Origin: Beroe forskalii | Lineage: Eukaryota > Ctenophora > Nuda > Beroida > Beroidae | Reading direction: 5' to 3' | Assembly (NCBI GenBank): GCA_011033025.1 | Contig: WFMF01000521.1 | Location: 52,746 to 116,745 of the forward strand | DNA length: 64,000 bases | Shown here: in pieces, positions 34,401 through 43,409 of the stretch | Numbering within the stretch: position 1 is the stretch's first letter | Layout of the letters: every line of letters begins with the position of its first letter | Translations under genes and position numbers: made by a program | The notes under the pieces: generated by a model | What the model was told of the DNA's origin: nothing | The model's database searches: none | The model's input: the letters and a program-made list of their open reading frames with translations, nothing else

Positions 34401-36799
34401 GTAAGAGTGGTGATCAGTGAGCAGGGATAGTCCCAGACCACATCCTTCACTGGAGAGGAATGTGCTGACAGGACTGTTGTCTGACACCTGCAAGATAGGG
34501 ACACTAATTACAGGGACACTAATAGGGACACTAAATAGGGACACTTAATAGGGACACTAAATAGGCACACTAAATAGGGACACTAATTACAGGGACACTA
34601 ATTACAGGGACACTTAATAGGGACACTAATTACAGGGACACTTAATAGGGTCACTAATTACAGGGACACTTAATAGGGTCACTAATTACAGGGACACTTA
34701 ATAGGGTCACTAATTACAGGGACACTAATAGGGACACTAAATAGGCACACTTTGAAATATTACTAAATCGTTCTGGGAGTCCTTTCCGAAATAGGCTTGA
34801 GTAAAAAAAGTCAATATTTGAAGATTTTAGTGTAAATTTACTATTAACTTTTTACATAAGAAATTCTTGACAGTGCTCAACTATTTTCCGAGGAAGCAAG
34901 AAGCAAGTTCCCAAACACAGTTGCCTGGGAGTTTACTGTGCCTATAGAGGGGATGTGATGTCGGGGGGGGGGGGTCAAATGTCGCTCTTAGACACCTTGT
35001 TCAAGCCGCGGATCAGTGCGTTTGATTTATGTTTATTTATCGGGGGATGTAATGTCGGGGGGGGGGGGTCAAATGTCGCAGCAATCGTCGAACTGCGACG
35101 TTTGACCCCCCGCTTTCCTCTACAGATTTACAGTACTGTAGTTGGGGGTGTAGTGTCGGGGGATGTAGTGTCGGGGGATGTAATGTCGGGGGGTCAAGTG
35201 TCCCTTTACCGACACAAATTACAGGGACACTAATAGGCTCACTAAACAGGCACACTTTGAAATATTACTAAATCGTTCTGGGAGTCCTTTCCGAAACAGG
35301 CTTGAGTCAAAAAAGTCAATATTTTAAGATTTTAGTGTAAATTTACTATTAACTTTTTACATAAGAAATTCTTGACAGTGCTCGACTATTTTCCGAGGAA
35401 GCAAGAAGCTAGTTATTCTAGAATGCAAAGTAAAACGATCGGGATCCAACTTTAAGTTAAGGTTTTTAGAAATTTTTGGAACCTTCCCATGTCAATGGGT
35501 TCTTATGCCATTTTAAATGGATACTTTTTTCAAACACAAGGAAATCATTCCCTTTCACAGCATTATAATGATCAATAATTTTCTTGTGCATTACATTACA
35601 AAATATACTTTCATTTTTCTCTTACAATCTTTTCATAGTCAGCAAAGCTCAATCTATTTGTACTTTTGCGGACTACATCATCTTTTGATTACCAAAATAA
35701 GTTCCTATTCAGAGGAATATCATGGGGAATATGCTGACTGGGGAGTTTTCTGACACCTGCAAGATAAGGACACTGAATAGGGACACTAAATAAGGACACT
35801 AATTACAGGGACACTTAATAAGGACACTAATTACAGGGACACTAATTACAGGGACACTAATTACAGGGACACTTAACAGGGAGTAGGGACACTAAATAGG
35901 GACACTTAATAGGGACACTTAATAGGGACACGTTGAGATTACTATTACAGCGCCCTTACCCCCCAATACCCTCTTATTAAGTTATTGCCCCCCCCCCCCC
36001 TATTACCCTCTTGTAAGAGTGGACAGCAGAATCAGTAGACTACAACAGAACCCCCCTACCCCCCTTATTGCAGCCCCCTTACCCTCTTAATACCCTCTTT
36101 TTCCCCACCCTTTATTACCCTCTTGTAAGAGTGAACTGCAGACTCAGTAGCAACAACCCCCTATCCCCCTTATTACAGCCCCCTACCCCCTAATACCCTC
36201 TTATCACCCCTCCCCTCAATTCCATCTTATAACCCCAAACCTCACCCCTTATTACCCTCTTGTAAGAGTGGACTGCAGACTCAGTAGCCACAAACAGGGC
36301 TCCCTCCTTGTTAAACGATAGTCCAGTAATCGCAGCCTTATCGGAATGTATCACTTTGTGGCGTTGTTCCCGGGTGATGTCGTGACGGTAGAACAGCCAG
36401 ACTGTACCGTCTGCAAGCCCTGACAATATATTAATGTGTGAAAAAATGTGAAAATGTAGAAATGAAAACACAAATTGGCCTGTCAAATTGTGACTTCTTT
36501 GTCACGAATTGCACAAGGCCACAAGTTGTCTCTAATTTTGACAAATTCATTGAACAACCATACTGTGCCGACCGCTTGGCCCGATTCCTGAGGATGTATT
36601 ATCATTGTGCAGAGAAAAATGGAAACACTCATTGAAAAGATGAACGAATGAATAACAGCTAACCAAGTGCCATGTTGGACATGTTGTCGCTGACCACAAT
36701 ACAGGTGACGTGAACACTGGTCGTGGTTTTGTTGAGAGTCGTGAGATCCACGTATCTCAGACAGGTACTGTCTCCCGGCTTTGGGGTTATGTTCCAAAC
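24954..36799 (-). CDS. VPS11: VPS11, HOPS/CORVET core subunit; 18 exons, 5' end not found
   Basis: Exons in transcript order: 36,799-36,664; 36,419-36,256; 34,487-34,322; 34,032-33,907; 33,709-33,608; 33,475-33,347; 30,511-30,402; 30,151-29,931; 29,694-29,550; 29,257-29,172; 28,990-28,862; 28,652-28,547; 28,299-28,171; 27,170-27,011; 26,629-26,492; 26,203-26,072; 25,823-25,646; 25,447-24,954. All have GT-AG edges and matching phase, except the 29,931/29,694 junction, which is one base out of frame. About 950 codons are covered. Diagnostic stretches are HIEPSYVIRKFLDARRIHNL, DHTTLLLNCYTKLK and FDVETAIKVCRQA. The protein tethers endosomes, lysosomes and vacuoles before fusion and acts with VPS16, VPS18 and VPS33. 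Order of domains: beta-propeller, alpha-solenoid, RING-H2, then an unusual NPF tail. The first roughly 115 residues of the family are missing: upstream of 36,800 lies a minisatellite and then the inverted copy. Confidence 0.9.
25646..26203 (-). CDS. VPS11: VPS11 RING-H2 domain, split over two exons
   Basis: The exon 26,203-26,072 encodes KCTKCAKKLNLPVVHLLCRH and ends SWHQQ. The exon 25,823-25,646 starts CFEELADLEEDCPAC. Together they give the Cys/His order C-x2-C ... H-x2-C-x-H-x2-H ... C ... C-x2-C of the VPS11 C-terminal RING-H2, with the final CPxC eight residues after CFE as expected. The intron falls exactly before the cysteine codon. The second exon continues into FRCVENAPDPFTAVADFFAK, the conserved post-RING helix. 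Confidence 0.88.
27011..30511 (-). CDS. VPS11: VPS11 alpha-solenoid exons (clathrin-heavy-chain-like repeats)
   Basis: Eight exons encode the helical solenoid used for HOPS/CORVET assembly. Recognisable parts are YIGTIGHIEPSYVIRKFLDA, DHTTLLLNCYTKLK, YDDAAYLAKKFNQYDW, IPLFVNRNDCLIEFLEAI, HALLLMQLYRLQPGIVILCE and SLWVQALRYFAVREDEESRE. The spacing and order match VPS11. Short partial duplicates of several of these exons lie in the adjacent introns and are described separately. Confidence 0.9.
27171..28007. repeat. Tandem array of partial VPS11 exons, acceptors and X-box palindromes
   Basis: Six extra copies of a 138-140 bp unit precede the true exon 27,170-27,011 in the minus-strand direction. 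Exon-like starts lie at 27,309, 27,449, 27,587, 27,727, 27,867 and 28,007. Each unit holds an acceptor (TTTCCTCAG), about 65 bp of the exon 5' part (IMELCWRRGQEEASLWVQAL) and three palindromes of the type GTTACCATGGTAAC, but no donor. The palindrome matches the RFX X-box consensus GTNRCC-(0-3)-RGYAAC. The right arm has only one extra unit (starting 38,131). Confidence 0.9.
29408..29468. repeat. Intronic partial copy of a VPS11 exon 3' edge
   Basis: This is an imperfect direct duplicate of 29,543-29,605, the 3' edge of the exon 29,694-29,550 and its donor. It contains CACCTGGTCATTCTCTCAG followed by GATGCTTCCCAAACAGCTTG. It lies about 80 bp further into the intron. Confidence 0.75.
30650..31610. 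repeat. GGTACC satellite, AACGGTACCTTATAAAC unit
   Basis: About 55-60 tandem copies of a 13-18 bp unit, each with the palindrome GGTACC. The linker varies: CTTATAAACAAC, CCTTACAAC, ACGTTAACAAC, TTATTGACAAC. It lies in the long VPS11 intron between 30,511 and 33,347. Confidence 0.9.
31690..31960. repeat. About 75 bp tandem repeat with TATGACGTTGACACCACT
   Basis: Three to four imperfect direct copies, each with TGACACCACTCGGGACCC, AAGCATGACGAAT and TACGTACACATACC. They lie between the GGTACC satellite and the small membrane-protein frame in the same VPS11 intron. Confidence 0.75.
32382..32388 (+). promoter_or_regulatory. Possible TATA box
   Basis: TATAAAA lies about 120 bp upstream of the ATG at 32,501, which suits a start site near 32,410. 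It supports a separate transcription unit inside the VPS11 intron, but such a motif in AT-rich DNA is weak evidence by itself. Confidence 0.3.
32501..32845 (+). CDS. Single-pass membrane protein frame of 114 residues, intronic and antisense to VPS11
   Basis: ATG at 32,501 opens a frame starting MEDKTMIVISSFILIMALCL. It has one strong hydrophobic segment (about residues 7-28), then a basic amphipathic stretch containing EMEVFFKKKLKNALKRSP and an acidic/Ser-Thr tail ending SDTVLDME. I do not recognise it. About 200 bp downstream, a purine tract (AGTGGGGGGAG, near 33,037-33,047) is followed by TGTGGATACAC, like a polypurine tract with a 3' LTR start. So the frame may belong to a retroelement remnant rather than a host gene. 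No matching 5' LTR was found. Confidence 0.35.
   Translation: MEDKTMIVISSFILIMALCLLGLFVHLITSAKKDAAMSVWKLNQSVAKITQLQLTNDRTFSEMEVFFKKKLKNALKRSPMEKKVDFAAQTDLEGGMVEGSSQTTPRSDTVLDME
33347..36799 (-). CDS. VPS11: VPS11 beta-propeller exons (1-6 of those found)
   Basis: The first exon found starts VWNITPKPGDS and ends SDNMSNMALG. The second gives LADGTVWLFYRHDITREQR, the third ends near DPGNNLPMDG. The fourth contains IAWYRGCLVS and ends IYDMSNKFIG. The fifth holds LLVEWGSLFVIGKNNELYK, and the sixth gives the transition to the solenoid with LAKNNQDDHMNLIKAHGDHL. These align in order with the N-terminal WD40-like propeller of VPS11. The first exon has an acceptor, so at least one more exon must lie upstream. 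Confidence 0.85.
34490..35940. repeat. AGGGACACTAAT repeat arrays and a 165 bp direct duplication in a VPS11 intron
   Basis: Arrays of AGGGACACTAATTAC and AGGGACACTTAAT occur at 34,490-34,745 and 35,755-35,935. A block of about 165 bp beginning near AGGCACACTTTGAAATATT is repeated directly at 34,742-34,910 and 35,247-35,410. A GGGGGATGTAATGTC repeat lies between them. Near 35,735-35,765 there is a partial copy of the exon 34,487 5' edge with its acceptor (TTTTCTGACACCTGCAAGAT). Confidence 0.8.
36008..36290. repeat. Intronic copies of the VPS11 second-exon edge
   Basis: The segment CCCTCTTGTAAGAGTG with a following GCAGACTCAGTAG occurs three times, at about 36,008, 36,118 and 36,255. Only the last is the true exon end (reading ESAVHSYKR on the minus strand). 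Each copy carries the GGTAATA donor side. A decayed copy of the other end of the same exon lies near 36,540-36,600, where the minus strand reads VGTVWLF, like the genuine DGTVWLF. Confidence 0.75.
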
Positions 36800-36869
36800 C
36801 TGAAATTGAAAATTTAATGCGATAATTGCATTTTAGGCTAAAAGGGATGTCAGCGTGGGGTCGCGTCAA

Positions 36870-37475
36870 GGACGAAGTGGTGTCAGGGAAGAAGTGGTGT
36901 CAGTGTGAAGAAGGGTCAGTGAAGAAGTGGTGTCAGGAAAAAAGTGGTGTCAGTGAAGAAGGGGTGCCAGCGAAGAAGTGGTGTCGGGGAAGAAGTGGTG
37001 TCAGGGAAGAACTGAAGAAGTGGTGTCGGGGAAGAAGTGGTGTCAGGGGGGAAGTGGTGTCAGGGAAGAAGTGATGTCAGGGAAGAAGTGGTGTCAGGGA
37101 AGAAGTGGTGTCAGTGCAAGAGTGCTGTCAGAAAAGAAGTGGTGTCACGGAATAAGTGGTGTCAGGGAAGAACTGAAGAAGTGGTGTCAGGGGAGAAGTG
37201 GTGTCAGGGAAGAATGGTGTCAGGGGAGAAGTGATGCAGGAAGAAGTGGTGTCAGGAAAGAAGTTGTGTCACGGAAGGTGGTGTCAGGGAATAAGTGGTG
37301 TCGGGGAAGAAGTGGTGTCAGGAAGAACTGAAGAAGTGGTCAGGGAAGAAGTGGTGTCAGGGGAAGTGGTGTCAGGGAAGAAGTGGTGTGGGAGAAGTGT
37401 TGTCAGGGAAGAAGTGGTGTCAGGGGAAAGTGTGTGGGAAGAAGTGGTGTCAGGGGAAGAAGTGGTTACAGGGAG
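36870..37475. repeat. GAAGAAGTGGTGTCAGG minisatellite
   Basis: Around 35 tandem copies of a 17 bp unit with variants. It sits directly upstream of the first VPS11 exon found, in the spacer of the inverted duplication. Its open frames (Lys-Lys-Trp-Cys-rich) are repeat artefacts. This is where the missing 5' part of VPS11 would be expected. Confidence 0.9.
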
Positions 37476-37871
37476 AATTAAAAAAATTGTTTTTAAATTT
37501 TTGTTAGCAAGAAAAATTTTTGGGGCCCCAACCCAAACCAATAAACTGTGACTTCAAAAGCCCAATTTTTCAATTTTCTTCTTTTTGATCCTAAAAGATG
37601 GATAAAAATGCGTTTTCTCATTATTACCCTTTTTTCAAAGCTGAACACTCTCCTGCTTTTACCTTTTATTGTATCTGGGGATTCACGAAAGAGAGAAGGG
37701 AAATGAGCCAAGCAAGTGGTAATGCCCCAAAAACAACAAGCCAGGTCACAAATGCGGGGGGGCGTCTCGGTCCCTCCCATGGCCTTTTCGGGAAAATGGT
37801 GATCTGCCGTTATCAGATTGTGTCGGTGTTGTTCAATGACTTCTTGTCAAAAGTTTTTCAATACCCCTCAG

Positions 37872-40297
37872 GTATGGCCACGCCCTTCTTCTAATGCAGC
37901 TGTACAGACTCCAGCCTGGTATTGTGATTCTGTGTGAGAACAGGGGACTCTACCAGCATGTACTGGATTGCTACATCGAGAACAATGATACCAGGTAGGT
38001 CTATTGATCCAGTTACTGAACCATGAATTCAAAAAAGGCTGAGTGAGACAAATGTGTGCGCGTATAGTATGCTATTGATGGACTTTTTTTAATTTTATTT
38101 CGGGCCATCAATTTAAAAACTCATTTCAAGGAGTATAATGGAGTTGTGTTGGAGGAGGGGTCAGGAGGAAGCATCCCTCTGGGTACAAGCACTCTACTGT
38201 TACCATGGTAACCCTTGTTACCATGGTAACCATTGCACTATTACCATGGTAACCATGGTACTTTCCTCAGGAGTATAATGGAGCTGTGTTGGAGAAGAGG
38301 TCAGGAGGAAGCATCACTCTGGGTACAAGCTCTCCGGTACTTTGCTGTTAGAGAGGATGAGGAAAGTAGGGAACATGTGGCGGAGATACTCCAGTATATT
38401 GAGCAGAAAAACCTCCTCCCTCCACTCATGGTAAGTGTTAATTTAACGTTTTTAACGGAAAGTGAGGAACAGAGTCTTTTCCTTCCGAAGACGACTGGTT
38501 TTCGCATGTCTAAGTTAGATAATATAGTCTAAGTTAGATAATCTTGGATTTATTACCTAGAAACTGAGGAAAGAGTCTAAGGAAGTATCTCGGTTGAATT
38601 TTTCATGTGATTATTATGCGCGAATAAGTCGATAGTTTCGTCCGATCAGCCCATTTTTTCAACATAAATAATCATGGGATTATGGCGTCATTCCCAAAAA
38701 GACTTCGAATGCAAGCCATCCCTATTTCCCAGGTGGTTAAAGCGCTATCAGAGAACGCGACCACGCCCATATCCGTGCTGCTGAGTTACATCACCCGACA
38801 CATCGGTATTGAGGAGGAACAGACGGCTGAGAACGATGCTCTTGTTAAGAAGTACTCTGAGGAAGCAAACGTGAGTGGGACGAGAGGAGATTCCCACTCG
38901 CTGAGTGGGAAGAGTGAATGTTACAGATGTTCCCATTCGATTTAGTCGGAATTACTGAAATGTCACAGATATTTCCTCTAGCTGAGTGGGATTTTTGAAA
39001 TCATAGATATTCTCATTCGATTGATTGGGGATATTTGTTGGTGACTGCTGTCAACAAATAAACTTTTCAATTTCATTTTTTCTGGGATCGCTCCTGATAA
39101 TCACAAAGCATTTTCCTCAGAAAATGCGGGAAGAGATTAAGAAGTTGAAGAGTGAACCTGTCATCTTCCAAACCAACAAGTGTACGAAGTGCGCTAAGAA
39201 ACTGAACCTTCCTGTTGTTCATCTGCTGTGCAGACACTCCTGGCATCAGCAGTGTTTTGAAAGCAGAGTTTTTGCTGCTTTGTCTGCATTTTACTGTGGG
39301 GCAGTGAGTCAGACTTCACGATAAATGACTGTGATTTTTTCTTTTTTCTTTTCTATTTATTATCTACCTTATTATTTATCATTTATACATCCCCCTAATA
39401 TTTTACTGGCCTCTTCCAGTGTTTCGAAGAGTTAGCTGACCTAGAGGAAGACTGTCCTGCCTGCTCTGCTGACAACAGACAAACCCTCGAACACCTCAAG
39501 TCTCTAGACCAAATGGAGAACTTGGATCAGCAGTTCTTTAGATGCGTCGAAAACGCTCCAGACCCGTTTACTGCTGTAGCTGACTTCTTTGCTAAAGGTA
39601 AGTTATTTAGAACTGTTCCAGTGTTTTCGTTTATTTCTGTCATTTTGCCACTTGCTCAATTACGCCTTTTCCTTTCCCGATTCCCATAAAAGGCAGATCA
39701 TTTAACTATTTAAGATTCCATCCCACCATTAAACCATTAACTTCTTTCCTTCCCCGCATTGCATTCTTCTCTTTATCTCCTAGTTACCTTCTCCCAGGCG
39801 TGTACAACAAACCTCTTGTTATCGACGGAGAACGGAAAGCAAAACTCCAGGACAATCGCCGATCCCGCCCCTCACGCCAGGAAACAACACTCTCTGCGCG
39901 CGCCATCCCAGACACACGTGCAGCTGACGCGCGACCTCGCACCCAAGCTGTCACTGCTAATCCCCGAGAAGCGGTGGTGTTTGACAACTCACCCCCAACT
40001 GCCGCTGAAATAGGAGTTAACCCCTTTGAGGAGATGGATTCTGGCAGTATTTCCAGACTTTCTGATGTCGTGGTGACTACTAGTTCTTCCCTTGCTGGTC
40101 CAAGTGGAAGTGGAAATGACAATCCGTTCGCAGATGATAAAAACCCCTTCGCTGAACCTGAAACTAAAAACCCCTTCTCTGAAGAGAATAAGAACCCCTT
40201 TGCTGGGGATACTAACCCCTTTGGGGAGGATAATAACCCCTTTGGGGAGGAGTCAGGTGGTAGTGTACCCACCAGTCCCACTCAGTTTTTATCGTAG
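37872..40297 (+). pseudogene. VPS11: Partial inverted copy of VPS11: last six exons
   Basis: Exons at 37,872-37,994, 38,271-38,430, 38,733-38,870, 39,121-39,252, 39,420-39,597 and 39,798-40,297 match the last six left-arm exons. The frame is kept, including the NPF tail and stop. The first exon lacks 6 bp (two codons), and the last has two extra codons after ETT. The exon ending at 39,252 is followed by TG instead of GT, so the donor inside the RING domain is lost. A donor-like GTGAGT at 39,307 would keep frame but add about 18 residues inside the RING. No upstream exons exist on this strand. It is either a truncated duplicate or the second haplotype of the same locus. Confidence 0.8.
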
Positions 40298-40629
40298 ACA
40301 CAGATTGTCAGGTGTTGTCTGACCCCCTTGAAATGAGGGGTCTGACTAGACACAGAAGCTGTTTGTTTTAAGATGACTTTTCATCAAATGTCAGTGCTTC
40401 AGTGTTGAAATCAAAGCAGTGTGTTGCGTTTTTAGGACATTTATTCATAATGTAGGGTTATTTTTTCTGTGTTCGAAATGTTATTGTGACTTCTCTATTT
40501 TATATTTTACACTTTTCGGGAGGAATAGGTTGAAATAAGCAACACAATGGTTCATTTTTTGATGTTTTTTCCTTTTTCAAGCCAGGGGCTAGAGATATAT
40601 TGGTGATATGCTGACTGCTGCATTAATTA

Positions 40630-43404
40630 ATAATCCACCCAATTTTTGCAAAAATTCCAGCTTACCTGGAAATTTTTTATAACAATTCATTAACTATTTC
40701 AGGGGCTAGTACTGGGTCTCAGGAGCCCAGAAAAAAAAGTTTACCAACCTACCCCATGGGGGCGATGGTTTTTTGGGCCACGCCCTTTTTTATATTTATA
40801 CGCTATGTCGTTTTTTCATAACTCGGCTTAGGAAAGTCGTAGAGACTTCATTTCGGGCTCAAACGAATCGCAATAAACGTTTTTTTATACAACTGTTGAC
40901 ACCAATATGCCGTAGAACCCTCACGGAAGAAGTAATGGGCCAAAAACCATTTTCGGAGTAGTCCACGGACCATTATTTGGGCTATATTGGTACCTTGGCT
41001 CAGGAAGGTCGTAGAGACTTTATTTTGGGCTCAAACGAATCGCAACAGCCGTGTTTTTAAACAATTGTTGACTCTAATATGCCGTAGAACTCTTAGGGAA
41101 GAAGTTATGGGCCAAAAACCATTTTCGGAGTAGTCCGCGGACCATTATTTGGGCTATATTGGTATCTTGGCTCAGGAAGGTCGTAGAAGCTTAATCTTGG
41201 GCGCAAAAGAATCGCAACAGCCGTGTTTTTATACAATTGTTGACTCTAATATGCCGTAGAACTCTCAGGGAAGAAGTTATGGGCCAAAAACCATCTTCAG
41301 GTAGTCCATGAACCATTATTTGGGCTATATTGGTATCTTGGCTCAGGAAGGTCGTAGAGGCTTTATCTTGGGCGCAAAAAGAATCACAACAACCGTGTTT
41401 TTAGACAATTGTTGACTCTAATATGCCGTAGAACTCTCAGGGAAGAAGTTATGGGCCAAAAACCATTTTTCAGGTAGTCCGCAAACCATTATTTGGGCTA
41501 TATTGGTATCTTGGCTCAGGAAGGTCGTAGAGGCTTTATCTTTGGCGCAAATGAATCGAAGGGACCATGTTTTATTCGATTGTCGCCACAAATATAAGTC
41601 GAAAACTCTCAGAAGAGAAGTTATGGGCCAAAAACCACTTTTCAGGGTACTTGCATCCCATTCTTTGGGCTATAGTGGAATCTTGGCGGAGGAAGCTCTT
41701 AGAACTCAAGAAGCTTCATTTTGAACTGAAGCGAATCACAATGGCAATGTTTTTATTTGATTGTTGCCACAAATATGCTTGAAAACCCTCAGGAAAGAAG
41801 TTATGGATCAAAACCATGTTTCTAGCTACCCATGACCCATTGCTCGGGATATATTGGTATTTCGACTCATGACCTCAGGTGGGCTCCGGTAGTTCCTAGA
41901 GACCCAAAAACCCATGATTTCATGGAGCTTTTGTAGTTTTGTTTGTAGGTAAGTAGGTATTCACTCATACAGCTTTAGGTCTAGGACATTATCCTACAGC
42001 TTTAGCTGTAGGATAAATAGGGAACGATTCATTACTTTAAGCTTTGGAGCTTAAATGGTTGAAATTTGTAGTCACCTTATAATCAAGACATTTGGTGTCT
42101 CTATGAAAGAAAATAAATGTACTTGCCTTTCACTGGCAAGCTGACACGTCTTGTTCATCCAGCTGCCGACACCAGCTGCTTCAAAGCTGGAGTCAGCAGG
42201 CCTAGCAGCACTAGGCAAATAAGCATCAACAGAATATATGAATACTTCACATCAAGAATGGGTTGCGGGTACCCTGAAAAATGGTTTGTGGCCGCTATGA
42301 AATAAAATCGCGTTTTTTGTCTATAGGATCTGCCTGAGCCCGCCTGAGTTCATGAGTCGAAATACCAATTTAAAATCCCGAGCAATGGGTTATGGGTAAC
42401 CAAAAACATGGTTTTGATCCATACCTTCTTTCCTGAGGGTTTTAAAGCATATTTGTGGCAGCAGTCAAATAAAAACATTGCCAAATTTGCAAGCAATTTC
42501 ATTTCAAGATGAATCTTCCACGAGCTTCCCCAGCCAAGATACCACTATAACCCAAAGAATGGGTTGCGAGTACTCTGAAAAATGATTTTTGGCCCATAAC
42601 TTCTTCCCTGAGAGATTTAGAGTATATTTGTGGCGACAATCGAATAAAAACGTGGTCATTGCGATTCGTTTGCGCCCAAGATAAAGCCTCTACGACCTTC
42701 CTGAGCCAAGATACCAATTTAGCCCAAAATAATGGTTCGCGGACTACTCTGAAAATGGTTTTTGGCCCATAACTTCTTCCCTAAGAGTTCTACGGCATAT
42801 TAGAGTCAACAATTGTATAAAAACACGGCTGTTGCGATTCTTTTGCGCCCAAGAAAAAGCCTCTACGACCTTCCTGAGCCAAGATACCAATATAGCCCAA
42901 ATAATGGTTCGCAGACTACTCCGAAGATGGTTTTTGGCCCATAACTTCTTCCCTGAGGGTCCTACGGCATATTGGTGTCAACAATTGTATAAAAACACGG
43001 CTATTGCGATTCGTTTGAGCCCAAGATGAAGTCTCTACGACCTTCCTGAGTCAAGATACCAATATAGCCCAAATAATGGTTCGCGGACTACTCCGAAAAT
43101 GGTTTTTGGCCCATAACTTCTTCCCTGAGGGTTCTACGGCATATTGGTGTCAACAATTGTATAAAAACACGTTTATTGCGATTCGTTTGAGCCCAAAATG
43201 AAGTCTCTACGACTTTCCTAAGCCGAGTTATGAAAAAACGACATAGCATATAAATATAAAAAGGGCGTGGCCCAAAACCACCGCCCCATGGGGTAGGGTT
43301 GGTAAACTTTTTTTCTGGGCTCCTGAGACCCAGTACTAGCCCCTGAGATAGTTTATGAATTGTTATAAAAAATTTCCAGGTCATTGCAAAAATCGGGTGG
43401 ATTA
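40630..43404. mobile_element. Foldback element with tandem-repeat arms
   Basis: Terminal TAATCCACCC and GGGTGGATTA begin two long inverted arms (about 40,630-41,880 and 42,350-43,404) around a loop of about 470 bp. Each arm consists of some five tandem units of about 172 bp containing AAGAAGTTATGGGCCAAAAA and CTTGGCTCAGGAAGGTCGTAG. No protein is encoded. The left arm of the large duplication lacks it, so it inserted into this arm only. The structure fits Foldback-type DNA transposons. Confidence 0.75.
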
Positions 43405-43409
43405 TAATG

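Noticed and set aside
34955-35255. Frames in the GGGGGATGTAATGTC region
   Set aside because: Low-complexity G-rich repeat inside a VPS11 intron.
36826-37551. Several overlapping frames rich in Lys-Lys-Trp-Cys
   Set aside because: All come from the 17 bp GAAGAAGTGGTGTCAGG minisatellite, which happens to lack stops in some frames.
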